Source of the DNA: Cryptomeria japonica
Lineage: Eukaryota > Streptophyta > Pinopsida > Cupressales > Cupressaceae
NCBI RefSeq assembly: GCF_030272615.1
Contig: NC_081413.1
Span: 18,114,285 to 18,178,284, forward strand
Direction: 5' to 3'
DNA: 64,000 nucleotides
In this document: one piece after another, positions 46,723-58,312 of the stretch
How positions within the stretch are numbered: the first letter of the stretch is position 1
How the letters are laid out: each line of letters begins with the position of its first letter
Program-made: the position numbers and the translations under genes
The notes under the pieces: model-generated
Seen by the model: only the letters and a program-made list of their open reading frames with translations
Told to the model about the DNA's origin: nothing
The model's database searches: none

Positions 46723-49700
46723 TTAATTTACCTCTTGAAGGGGCAACACCCCTAATTCACCTCTCAGATAGGTAAAGGTAACCTCCGGTAGAGGCTTGGT
46801 GAATATGTCTGCTAACTACTCCTTACTGGAAACATGTTTCAATACCACCTCTTTGTTCTGAACCTTTTCCCTCAAGAAATGATACTCGAGTTCAAAGTGC
46901 TTGGTTCTAGCATGTAAAAATGGATTCTTGGAAATGTTAATTGTACTTGTATTGTCACAGAATATACTTACCGGTTCAGATATAGGAACTTTGAAACCAT
47001 TCAATTCATGCTTCATCCAAATAGTCTGGGTGCAGTTCATAAAAGCTACAACATACTCTGCTTCATCTGTAGATTGAGAGATACAACTCTTCTTTTTACT
47101 CATCCATGAGACCAGTCTACCACCGAGAAAGAATACACCACCGGTTGTGCTCTTCTGGTCATCTACATTACCACCCCAATCAGCATCTATGAAAACTTTG
47201 ATGTTGAAATCATTATTGTATGGATACCATAATCCATAGTCAATAGTTCCCTTTAGATATCTAAGAATCTGCTTGACTGCTACCAAGTGGGATTCTCTTG
47301 GGCTTTGCTAAAACTGAGCGGTAATACCCACTGCATGTGCAATGTTCGGTCTTCTATGCACTACATAATGCAACTTACCAATCATTGATCAATATTCCTT
47401 CTCATTTACCAATGCTGAGTCATCTTCTTTTGATAGTTTACAACCGGTCACCATTGGTGTACCAATTGGTTTACTATCTTCCATGCCAAAGGTCTTCAAC
47501 ACCTCTTTGACATACTTGGAATGAGTAATAAAGATTCCATTTTTCATTTGTTGAATATGTAGTCCGATGAAGAACTTAATCTCCCCTATGAGTGACATTT
47601 CAAACTCCTTTTTAATCTCATCTGCAAATCCATGACTCATCTTGTCATCTCCACCAAAGATTATGTCATCAAAAAATACTTTGCAGATCAATCTGATCTC
47701 CTTCTGATTTCAAGTAGATATTGCTATCTTCACTTTTTCTTTCAAATCCAATCTTCACAAGATGGGAATGCAAGCATTCATACCATGCTCTTGGTGCCTG
47801 CTTCAGTCCATATAAGGCTTTATGTAGCCTACACACCATGTCACTGTCTTCTAATAGGCCAAACCCATCTGGTTGCTCTATATACACCTCCTCTTCAAGT
47901 ATTCCATTTAAAAATGCAGATTTTACATCCATTTGGTATACCTTGAATCCTTTAAAGTTGCATATGCAAGAAGCATACAAACTCCTTCCAATCTTGCTAC
48001 TAGAGCAAAGGTTTCTCCATAGTCTTCTCCTTCTTCTTGGGCATATCCTTTACATACTAGTCTGGCTTTGTTCCTTACCACTATGCCATCCTCATTTAGC
48101 TTATTTCTAAAAATCCATTTGGTTCCAATGACATTTTTATGCTCCGGTCTGGGTACCAAAGACCATGTACCATTCTTTTCTATCTAGTCAAGTTCCTCCT
48201 CCATTGCGTTGATCCAGTCTTCATCTTTATGTGCCTCTTTGAATGATTTAGGCTCATACATGAGCTTTCTCTGACCTTTCTTCTTGTAAGAATTCCTACA
48301 TCTTGGTCTCCTATGATCTACTTTGGATCATGATTGAGTTTGACATACCTAGGTATGTTCTTAACAACTTCCTCTTGCTTTTCTTCATCATCCTCATCTT
48401 CATCAGCATCAGCATCTACTAGTGTAGGAGCACAATTGCTGGTACTAGGCTGATTTACAACTGGTTCCCAAAAAGTTACTACCGGTTCATCTCCTACTTG
48501 CTTACTGCCGATTCCCTCCGATTTCTCAGTTTTCATCAACCCTAACATTGATGCTTTCAACAATTCTCTGAGTCCTATTATTGAAACATTTGAGAGCTTT
48601 ACTTTTAGTGGAATATCCTAGGAATGTTCCTTCATCACATTTTGCATCGAACTTTCTCTTATGTTCACTCCTCTTGATATAACATTTACTACCAAACACT
48701 CTGAAGTGGCTTACCATTGGTGTCTTATTGGTCTAGTACTCATAAGGAGTCTTATCATTTCCTTTCTTGATGAGTACCCGGTTCATTGTGTAGACTACAG
48801 TGCTCACTGCTTCTCTCCAAAAGGTGTGAGCGACCTTTCCTTGGATCAACATAGTTCTAGCCGCTTCAACCACAGTCCGGTTGTTTCTCTCTACTAGGCC
48901 ATTCTACTATGGAGTCCGGGGGGCAGACAGTTGCCTCTTGATGCCATTTTCTTCACAATATCTGTTGAATTCACCATAAGTGAATTCCCCTCCTTGATCA
49001 GTTGTAAGGCATTTGATTCTTCTACCACTTTCCTTTTCTACCAGTGCTCTGAAAGCTTTGAACTTTCCAAAGGCTTCAAACTTGTCCTTCAAGAATGTGA
49101 CCCACATCATTCTTGAGCAATCATCTGTAAGAATCATAAAATACCTATCTCCCTGCACACTCCTAGTTTTCATAGGACCACACAAATCACTATGCACAAG
49201 ATCAAGTAAGTTGTCAGTAGTGAAATATTTACCTTTGAAGGTTGAGGAAGACATTTTCCCCAGTTGAAATTCTCTGCACAAAGGATTTTCCAGTTTTCTC
49301 AGCATCGATAGTCCTCTAACTACCTTGATCTTACTGGCCTTTACTATGTTATCAAAGTTTACATGGCAGAGTCTCCTATGCCATATCTAGCTATCATCAA
49401 CCTTAGCCATAAGACATGTACTTATATTTGTATTCAGCTGAAATAAGTTACCTTTGGTCTGCATACCGATGGCCATTAGTTCACCATTCTTTCCTTTGAT
49501 TTTGCACACTCCATTTTTGAATTCCAGAGTGAGTCCATTGTCATTCAGCTGGGCAACACTCAATAGATTGTGTCTAAGACCTTCCACCCAATACACATTG
49601 TCAGCACTGTTCTTTCTATTTAGAGAGATGGGCCCTCTGCCTTTGACCATACATGGTGCATCATTACCAAAATGAACCACACCACCATCATACTCTTATA

Positions 49701-50796
49701 AAGATATAAACTTGCTCTGGTCACCAATCATATGGTGAGAACAACCACTATCAATAATCCACTCATTGGAATTATCAAAGCGGGAGACAAGAGCCTTCTT
49801 GTCTGACACATCCTCCTTGACTGTAACAAACACAATATCTTCATTTTCTTCATCTTCTGATTCCTCATCTATGACACATTCATCAACTGCTACAAAACGG
49901 TTTCTTCGGTTTCCTCCTTTGAATTTCTTGAACCTTTCTAGTTTGTCCTTTGTATCACCATTAGGATAGTTTATAGCGATGTGTCCTGTCTAGTTACAAG
50001 AGAAGCATTTCAAAGGAAGCTTACCTCTGTATTTGCCAGTTCCCTTAGGAAGTCTCTTGGAAAGAAGAGCTTCAAATTCCATTAGAATCTCCTCATTATC
50101 CATTTCTCTTCTCTCTCTTGGTTCACCGCTGGTGCTTGCTTCTTTTCCTTTTCTGGATGGTGCAGCAGATGCTCTAAAAGCCGATTCAACCTTCTGAACA
50201 TTGCCATCAAAACTATTTAGCTCATAGGCTGTTAATTTTGCAATGATGGAGTCTACAGATACCTTAGTCTTGTCTATTGATCTCAACTCCTGAATAGCAG
50301 CAACCCTTATTGCATAGACTGGTAATAAGGACCTCAGGACTTTACTAATAATAGTAGAATCTTCCATTTTCCCTCCTACACTCTTGATGTCTCCAACAAT
50401 AGTCTTGATTCTTATTCCATATTGTTGAATGGTCTCACCTTCAACCATCTACATGTCTTCAAACTTCCCTCTAAGGCTTTCTTCCTTAGCTTGTTTTACA
50501 TGCTCATCACTGCCATAGATATTCTCAAGAGTATACCATACTTCTTTGGGATTTTCTTTATCCTAGACATTGATAAACTCAATGTCAAATAACCTGCTGA
50601 TTAGGGCTTCCATGACTTTCCCATTCTCCTGGATCTCTCTCTTTTGATCATCGGTGAGGGTACCAGTAGGAATAGAATAAGCATTTTCAGCATAGCTTTG
50701 GTGTTGAGCACCCATGCTTCTGATGCATATCTTCATTCTGTCTTTCCATATTTTAAAATTGTCTCTATTGAACTTTGGACCTTCCCTCTTCATCAT
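46723..50796 (-). pseudogene. Copia J gag-pol polyprotein, many stops
   Basis: Starts MMKREGPKFNRDNF, like B. In order: gag; zinc knuckle CFSCN-stop-TGHIAINY (last Cys now Tyr); protease DSGCSHH; GAG-pre-integrase; integrase (HSD, TTDQGG and the Glu of VERNNR kept, but two stops just before it); reverse transcriptase ([11 protein letters not shown]; the catalytic block reads FFDD); RNase H (IDADWGG); end ADIFTKPLP to a TAA at 46723-46725. At least nine stops, and a frameshift near 47940-47975. A TAG after DDS occupies the same codon as in B. Confidence 0.9.
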
Positions 50797-50853
50797 TACA
50801 ATAGGATCTTTCCCTCAAGCGGTTATGCTTACAACACAGAGGACCTGGAGGGT

Positions 50854-50865
50854 GCTCTGATACCA
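50854..50865 (-). promoter_or_regulatory. Primer binding site of Copia J
   Basis: Minus strand TGGTATCAGAGC, two bases from the LTR end, a perfect initiator-Met type site. Confidence 0.9.
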
Positions 50866-50867
50866 AT

Positions 50868-52349
50868 TGATAACTCAACTATGAACAGTGAGTACCAAAC
50901 CGGTACTGAGAGGGGGGGTGAATCAGTACAGGTGCAAAAACATTTCCTGAACCGGTTTGATTGCAGACTGTAAACTACTAGCAATCCCTAACACCGGTCC
51001 TAACCAGATTACTACTGGTTAAACACAGTGCAACTATGAAAGACATGAATTGGTCAATCTTCTTATCTTTCCATACAACCTACTCCCTCATTTCCATTTT
51101 GTCCTTATGTATAAATAGATAATCTATCATTAGAGATACAATGATTTACCACTAAACAAGAAATAACAAAACATCACATGAAAGAGGAATCACACATGAC
51201 ATACATATTTTTTTCACGTGGAAACCCAACTGGGAAAAACCATGGTGGGGATGAATACCCACAAGCTATTTTTGAACTCTTTAGAAGTCTGCTCTATTAG
51301 GAGCTAGGTCCGGTTAAAGACTATTACATTGGGTTCTGTTAGGAACCGATCTTGTTAGGGATCACCCGGTTAAGGGATGGCCAGAATACCTGGTTAAGGG
51401 TTAAACCCTGTTAGAGGATTTTATGAACTCAATGGCTTTGAGACACCCTGTTAAAGGATTTACAGCAAGCTGGTTAAAGCAACCCTGTTAAGGGATTTTC
51501 CAACTGTTGAAGTGGTTAGAGATCAATAGGTATCACAATGATCTGGTAATAACACTCAATGCCAATGCATATCCACTTTAGTTCCTTCCTTCTGTACACA
51601 CACTATGCAGGTATCAATCCTCTCAACTGGTATGGCAAGAATCACGTTTCTCTGCACATAGATACACACACAACATTTGCCAACAACCTCAGCATGAAAC
51701 ACCACATCGACCTTATAGGAAACAGATAGGTCAGTAGCATAAACCCTAAACCCTAAACACTTAGGTTGAGAAATTTAGTCGGTTCAATCTTGACCATTGA
51801 ACACTTTACATTTGAATACAACAGTCTTGAACAGATCTCAAGACATTCTCCATCGTTCATTCTTCACCACTTCTTGGAGGTTGATAACCCATCACGCATT
51901 CTCCACCGTTTGTAGAGACTTCGCACATTCTCAAGGTAGATAGGATCAATCTCCTTCATGCAAGATCCTTCAAATGCACAAGGCTGGTGTGGCGACATGA
52001 TCTGACCTCCATTACAATGCTCACTTCAACCGAAAACCCTGAGACTAAGACTACCAACCGGTAGTCATGCCATATGAACCCTTGATACAAAACATTCCAT
52101 ATACTGGTTCTCATTCTGACATACCGGTTCCAGTTCACAACATCATCTCGGTTCTCTTGTTCTCTTTACGACATACCGGTTCACTTGGACAAGCACACCA
52201 CTTCACTTTTTCACATATGCAGGTTCACAACATCATACCGGTTCTCTTTGTCAGTTGCTTAACTTCAATATACCAGTTCACTCAGCATATTGACATCGAT
52301 GACAACATATAGTATAAATATGTCATCATTCTCTGTACATATGCCAGCA
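50868..52349 (-). repeat. 5' LTR of Copia J, 1482 bp
   Basis: Minus strand TGCTGGCATATGTAC...GTTGAGTTATCA. Closely collinear with the 3' LTR; one ladder unit (about 15 bases near 51410) is missing relative to it. Confidence 0.9.
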
Positions 52350-52369
52350 CACTTAGCTAACTCATCACA

Positions 52370-52509
52370 TAGTATCATCAGTTGCATCGCACAAGCTGGA
52401 TCACCAAACCAATAACCATAGAGCTGAGACTACCAACCGGTAGTCACACTTAGTGAAACCCTGACACCGGTTTGGAAATTTAGCTTGTACAATGCAATCG
52501 ATGACATTT
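52370..52509. repeat. K loop, 140 bp
   Basis: Between the arm ends CTAACTCATCACA (52357-52369) and TGTGATGAGTTAG (52510-52522). It contains ACCAACCGGTAGTCA, found in the J LTRs, in the same orientation as the left arm. It is therefore the 5'-ward continuation of the left LTR piece. Confidence 0.6.
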
Positions 52510-53688
52510 TGTGATGAGTTAGCGAAGAAATAAGGATGAGATCGAGACGCCACATTAGTTTTGTGCACGTGAAGGATTTCCTTGAGGATCTTGCATGTGA
52601 AGATCGGTTGCATTAAATTTCTACCTCGGGAATGAACATTCTTCTTAGTGGTATGTGAAGAGAGCGTGATGGGTTAATGATTTCCATATGCGGTGAAGAA
52701 TGGATGATGCAGAATGACTTGTGATCTGTTTGAGATTGTTTTATTCTATGCAAAGTGTTTTAAACGGTCATGATTGGACTGCTTGTAATTGTAAACCTAA
52801 AATGTTTAGGGTTTAGGGTTTATGCTACCGACCTAATTTTTGTCTATAAGGTCAATGATGTTTTTTATTGTTTGTGTTGGCAAATATTGTGTTTGTATCC
52901 GAGTGATGAGATACTTGCCAGACCAGTGAGTGGAAAACTGCAGAGTGTGATTGCAGAGTAGAGGAGCTAAAAAAGGATCTGCCTTAGCATGTAGTGTTGT
53001 TATCAGATCAGAGCTTTACCTGTTGTCTTCTAACCGTTTCAACAGTAGGAAAATCCCTTTACCAGGTAGCTTTAATAGGCTTATTGCAAATCCTCTAACC
53101 AGGTGACTCAAGATCATTGAGTTCTTCAAATCCTCTAGTGAGGTAACCTTTAACAGGGTATATAGCCATCCCTTAACCGGGTGATCTTTAATAGGATTGG
53201 TTCCTAACAGAACCTTATTGTAAAGTCTTTAACCGGACTAGGCTTGTAACAGAGCGAGCTTCAAAAGAGTTCAAAAACAAGCTTGTGGGTATTCATCCCC
53301 ACTGTGGTTTTTTCCATTTGGTTTTCCACATGAAAAATTTGTGTGTCATGAGTTGTGCATTTTTCATGTGATGATTAAGCAGTCTTTGTTTAGGTGAATA
53401 TGCATACAAAGCTAATGGTTATGGTATTACTGATACAACACATGCATGAGTATATTGGTGAAGTAGTTATCAAGTGTTGAATGTTATTTGAAGTATTTAG
53501 TTTTACTGGTTTAGCTGTCTAAAGTCTTACTATGTTTAACTGGTATAATCATGGTTAAGTTCAGTGATGAAGACAACCGGTTAGCATTGATTTAACTTGT
53601 TAAGTTGTTGAGAAGTTTTTGTATGTACTGATTCACCCTCCCCTCTCAGTACAAGTTAGGGTATTTGTTATTCATCATTATTCATCAA
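52510..53688 (+). repeat. K right arm (plus-oriented LTR piece)
   Basis: Runs through the TAACCGGGTGATC ladder, CCCACTGTGGTTTTTTCC, TTTGGTTTTCCACATG, and ends GATTCACCCTCCCCTCTCAGT...TTATTCATCATTATTCATCAA. It matches the reverse complement of the left arm. Confidence 0.7.
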
Positions 53689-56309
53689 GGACATGTTAAC
53701 TTTGATAACATGGTGAAGATCGGTTCTACTCATGCTATGAGATATTTTCAAAAGATTATCAAACCTACTAATACAATGTGCAAGGAATGTCAGATGGGAA
53801 AAAAGGAATAGATTCAAGAACAAGGAGTATTCTACCACAAGGTCTTTGGAGTTGATTTATATAGATCTATGCAGACCTACAAGGACAAGAGGACTAAATG
53901 TGAAAAGTATTTTATGTTGTTCATTGATGATTATTCTAGAATGGCATGGGTTACTTTCTTAAAAGAAAAGTCTAAAGCATTTCATAGATTTACAGTATTC
54001 AAATATATGGTTGAGAATGAAATAGATGTTAACATCAAGTGTTTGAGGTTTGATAGAGGATGAGAGTTTACATGAAATGAATTTGATATATTTTGTGAAT
54101 TATGTGGTATTAGAAGGCTATTATCTACACCTAGGACTCCACATCAAAATGGAGTGGTTGAAAGAAAGAATAGGAATTTTCTTTAGATGTCTAGAACTAT
54201 GTTGAAATATTCTAACCTTCCTAATGTGTATAGGAAAGATGTTGTGCATACTATTGTATATATTATTAACATGGTACAAATAAGACTAAATCACACAAAG
54301 ACTCCTTATGAGCTATGATGTAGAAGATCCTCTACTGCCAAGTATTTCAGGATATTTGGAAGTAAGTGCTACATAATAAGAGATGAAGAAGACTTGGAAA
54401 AGTTTGATGCAAGATTAGATGAAGTAATATTACTGGGTTACTCTACAAAGAGCAAGGCATATTAGTGATATTGAAGTAAATTATGGAAAGTATGAATGCC
54501 AAAGTGAGTGAATAATGGAATCATATTGTACCTAAACCAGAGATTGAGGTAGAAATTACTCCTATTTCTACAAAAGAGAAGGAAATTTTGGAAGATAAAG
54601 AAGAGAAAAATGTAGAACAAAAGGAACTTGAACAAGCACCCAAGACACTTGTGAAGTATGTGTAGAAGATTAGAAGATCAAATTATTGGAAACAAAGACA
54701 AAGGAGTTCAAATAAGAAGAAGACTTGCTAAGACTAGTGAACAAGAAAATTTATATTTCATATCTCAGGTGGAGATAAAAATAATTTCGGAAGTTAGCAA
54801 AGGTGAAGGTTGGATGAAATATATGGAAAAGGAGCTTAATCAGATAGAAAAGAATTAGGTATAGGAGTTGGTACCTAGACCAATGGATAAGAATGTGATA
54901 AGAATAAAGTGGGTATTTCAGCATAAGTTGAATGAAGATGGAGAATTCATAAGGAACAAGGAAAGACTAGTTTGTAAAGGTGACTAGCACAAATTGAAGG
55001 TATATATTTTGAGGAGACTTTTTCTCTGGTAGCTAGGGTGGAAGCTATAAGGATGTTTCTTGCATTTTCTTCTTACAAGAACTTTAAGGTTTATCAGATG
55101 GATGTCAAGTCAATATTTTTGAATGGAGAACTTGAAAAAGAAGTGTATACTAAACAACCAAATGGGTTTAATCTATGAAAAGATTTGGATAAGGTCTCTA
55201 GACTCAATAAGGTACTCTATGGACTAAAGGAAGCTCCTAAAGCCTGGTACAAAAGATTGGATAAGTATTGTTACAGAAAAATTTCAAGAAAGGTACAACA
55301 AATAGTAATATTTATTTCAAAGTTGAAGTGATAGACTGTTAATAGTTATTGTGTAAGTTGATGATATCAGTTTTGGACGACATGATGGTGTTTGTAAGAG
55401 ATTTGCAGAAAAAATGTAGAAATAATTTGAGATGTCAATGATTGGTGAGTTATTATTTTTTCTCAGTATTCAAGCGACACAGTTAGAAGATGGTATTTCC
55501 ATTTCTCAAACCAAGTATATTAAGGAGATGTTGAAGAAGTTTGGTATGGAGAATTGTAAACTAGTTGGAACTCCTATGGCTACTAGTTGCAAGATAAGAA
55601 AGGATGACAGATATACAAAAGTTGATTAGAAACAATATAGGTTTAGATTATTGGAGAATTGTTGTATTTGACTACCTCAATATCAGATATATGTGTGTTA
55701 TCTATTCGGTTTCCAAATATTAAGTTAATGTAAAATAATCTCATGACTAGGTAGTGAAAAGGATATTCAGGTATTTGAAAGGGACTATAGATTTTGATTT
55801 GTGGTACAAGAAAAATGATAATTTCACTTTAAGAGCCTACATAGATGTTGATTGGGTTGAATGTGTTGATGAAATAAGAAGTACTTGAGTGGTGATTAAT
55901 TTTTATTGGGAGACAATTTGGCCTCTTGGTTGAGCAAAAAGTAGGATTTCATGTCATTATCTACAAAAAAGTAGAATATATTGTAGTAGCATCTTGCTAC
56001 ACTCAATTGATGTGGATGAAGAAAAATCTCAGAAATATCAAGGTGATGTATGATGAGGAAATTCCTATTATGTGTGACAATATGAGTGCAATTAATATTT
56101 CTTAGAATTCGGAAATCCATTCAAGAACTAAACACATTTCTATCGGGTAGCATTTATTAAGAGAAAAAATTGTGGAGAAGGAAGTCAAATTGGAATATTT
56201 GCCTACAAAGGATCATATTACAGACATCTTCACCAAGGCACTAGAAAATGATACTTTTGAGTATCTTCAATAGAAATTAGGGGCTATTGCCTCGCCTTCT
56301 TCAAACTAG
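53689..56309 (+). pseudogene. Copia G pol remnant
   Basis: Resumes at GHVNFDNMVK in the GAG-pre-integrase domain (CKECQMGKK), then integrase (IDDYSRMAWVTFLK, RFDRG with the following Glu block, and VERKNR). Reverse transcriptase (QMDVKS, then a frameshifted DD block near 55355) and RNase H (IDVDW, CDNMSAINI, DIFTKAL) follow to a TAG at 56307. Stops and frameshifts are frequent. The protease and the start of this domain are absent on both sides of K. Confidence 0.8.
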
Positions 56310-56630
56310 ATACATAGAGGTGGTTAATCTTTCTAGGGGAGATTCAAAGTTTATCTTTTGCCTCCTAGATTGATGTGGTGGGTTCTCTTAGGGGGAACGG
56401 TGAAGGTTGTGGTTTCCTAGTTATAGAAAAATGGTTACAAAAGAGAGATATCCTTGTTAGAGGGAGTTTCACTTTTATCAAATCTATACCTAGAAGGGAG
56501 AGAGATAAGTTTACCATTAGGGAGAGAAGTCAGTGTGAAGAGCCATTATTTGTAGTATTGCACCCTTTGTCCTTGATGTCAAAGGGTGGATGGTGGTACA
56601 AGTGTTGTCATCAACGACAAACATAAAGAT
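56310..56630 (+). other. 3' untranslated region of Copia G
   Basis: Purine-rich runs (AGGGGAGATTC near 56335, AGGGGGAACGG near 56390, AGAAGGGAGAGAGA near 56490) are candidate polypurine tracts. No coding frame of known type. Confidence 0.5.
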
Positions 56631-58312
56631 TGTTGGAATATTAAGTTATGTTGTCATTGATGTCAAACTTATATTCTATTGATTCCAAACTTGTTTGGCG
56701 TTGTCATAAATAAAATAATATATGTTGTATGTGATTGTGTTCTGAGGTAACATAAGTGAAGATGAAGTTGGAACTATTTAGTTGTGTATATGTAGTATAT
56801 GGTCTAAAAATGAGTGATGAGATGTTGTTATGTTGTTTGGTGGTGATGTTAACTGAGTATGAGGTGTTTTCAGAAGGCTACATTAGTGGAAGTTACAACA
56901 TGTAGGAAAGAGTATCTAATGTCCTTATAGAAGAATGCTTTGCATTCCTCTAGTTCTTGATGATGATGGCTTTTGGTTTTGTTTATAATGTCTACATTCT
57001 ATGGATATTGCACTATCATGTTTTCAGGTCTTTAGTTCCTCAAATGATGAAGTTGGTTGTGGTAGTTTGGTGATAGTGAGGTTGTCTATCAAGACTGGTC
57101 CTAAAAGTGCTCTACATCACTCAGTTGCATTGGCTCTAGTTTTGCAGCTTGTAGGACATGTTCATATGGTTCATGGAGTGTTCTAGTTCAGATTTCTAGT
57201 GTTAGTTTGATTGGAAAGTGAAGTTATGTTGTTTTGTATTTGGTGCTATCAATTGTGTCGTTCTTTGACCGAGTCAGTTGATTTATCTTATTTGGATCAT
57301 ACTCTTTTGGTATGGATATGTATTGGAGGTTGACTTAGAAGGTTTATATGGGTCTTACCTTGGCATGTGTATATTCACATCGAGTAATTTTCATTAGGTA
57401 ATGATTTTTGGCCTATTGGTTAATGTGATTCATTATTTTTCTATATGTTACATTTGATGCCAACTTTAGATGAAGTGTTAACATGTATGGTTTGTTGGAA
57501 TTGACTTAGGAATTTTTTTTTGACTTATTTGGGTCCCCTTTATGTCCTGGAGTAGACCAGATTGTTCTTTTTTGGTCTGGGTGCCAAATTTATGTAATTG
57601 ATGTATATTCTATTTATGGCCAACCTAGTTGAGGGTTTCAATGAATAAACTTGTATAAATGGAAGTGTGGATGTGTGGATTGGTGTGGATTGTTGTGAAT
57701 TGGATGCAAATGATATGCAAGTGCAAGTGAAGAAGCAAAAGTGTAAAATTTAGTTTGTGATGAGCTTTGATGATCATATCTTTAATGTGACAGTGTTTTG
57801 AGACAATGAATGAAGTGAGATATGTTTGCCATGATATTGTTTGCTTGACGCAATGGTTCAGGAAAGTTTTATTGAATCAAGATATATTGTTCAATTTAAT
57901 TCATCATTTCCTTGTACTTCTCAGAAGACAACGTGTCCTTTTAGCATCTTGTGTAGTCATTGTATTTTTCCATGGGATAGTTGTCTCAATAATGGAAGTC
58001 CCTTGTATCTTGTTCTAAGGTTGTGTGCTTTAGTTTTGCAAGTCTAGCTAAGTGTAGTGAGCTTCCTTGGCCTTGAGATTAATATATTGTAATTAGTTAT
58101 TCATATTGTGAGTGTGATTCTCACTGTGGTTTTTCCCTTCTTGGATTTTCCATGTGAATCTAGTGCTCTTGTGTGAGTTGTGCTTTATGGTTTCATGTTT
58201 CATAATTGCAAAAGTAAGTTAATTGTGATATGAATCTTAAAGGATTATAAATAAGTTGTTTTAAGGTTTGGAATGATTCATTCCCCCCTCCCGGTCCATG
58301 GTGTGTTCAACA
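56631..58312 (+). repeat. 3' LTR of Copia G, 1682 bp
   Basis: TGTTGGAATATTAAG...GTGTGTTCAACA, collinear with the two-part 5' LTR. GATTCATTCCCCCCTCCC near 58275 is the family end block. The next bases, AATGG, are the target duplication. Confidence 0.85.

Larger units (their letters stand above)
44982..52349 (-). mobile_element. Copia J, full length with both LTRs
   Basis: LTRs, primer site, one decayed gag-pol region and a polypurine tract (AAAGGGGGAGA) abutting the 3' LTR. The flanks CTCTT (44977-44981) and CACTT (52350-52354) are a 5-bp duplication with one mismatch. Coding sequence and layout are close to Copia B, so J and B are members of one lineage with different LTRs. Confidence 0.9.
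43803..53688. mobile_element. Fold-back structure K: inverted LTR-derived arms, split by Copia J
   Basis: Both ends are TTGATGAATAATGATGAA in inverted orientation. The left arm (43803-44981, then 52350-52369) is the reverse complement of the right arm (52510-53688) over about 1.2 kb at moderate identity. Both arms correspond to the 3' four-fifths of a Copia LTR related to J's. A 140-bp loop (52370-52509) separates them once J is removed. No coding frame and no obvious target duplication. It may be a fold-back element, an inverted duplication of an LTR, or two solo LTRs brought together. Confidence 0.65.
34712..58312 (+). mobile_element. Copia G, inserted in the gag of F and itself twice interrupted
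   Basis: A perfect 5-bp duplication AATGG (34707-34711, 58313-58317) bounds it. Both LTRs, primer site, gag and pol remnants are present. It contains chromovirus H in the 5' LTR and the K/J complex between gag and pol. Without them G is about 7.2 kb. Protease and the start of the GAG-pre-integrase region are missing at the K junction. Confidence 0.85.

Noticed and set aside
45870-51760. Telomere-like CCCTAAACCCTAAA motifs (near 45877, 51745 and, inverted, 52805)
   Set aside because: Only two units each, at the same position in related LTRs; part of the LTR sequence, not interstitial telomere arrays.
53869-54063. Separate small gene
   Set aside because: It is the integrase part of decayed Copia G pol, not an independent gene.
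57806-58047. Overlapping hydrophobic frames in the 3' LTR of G
   Set aside because: They lie wholly inside an LTR and are not conserved in the 5' LTR copy.
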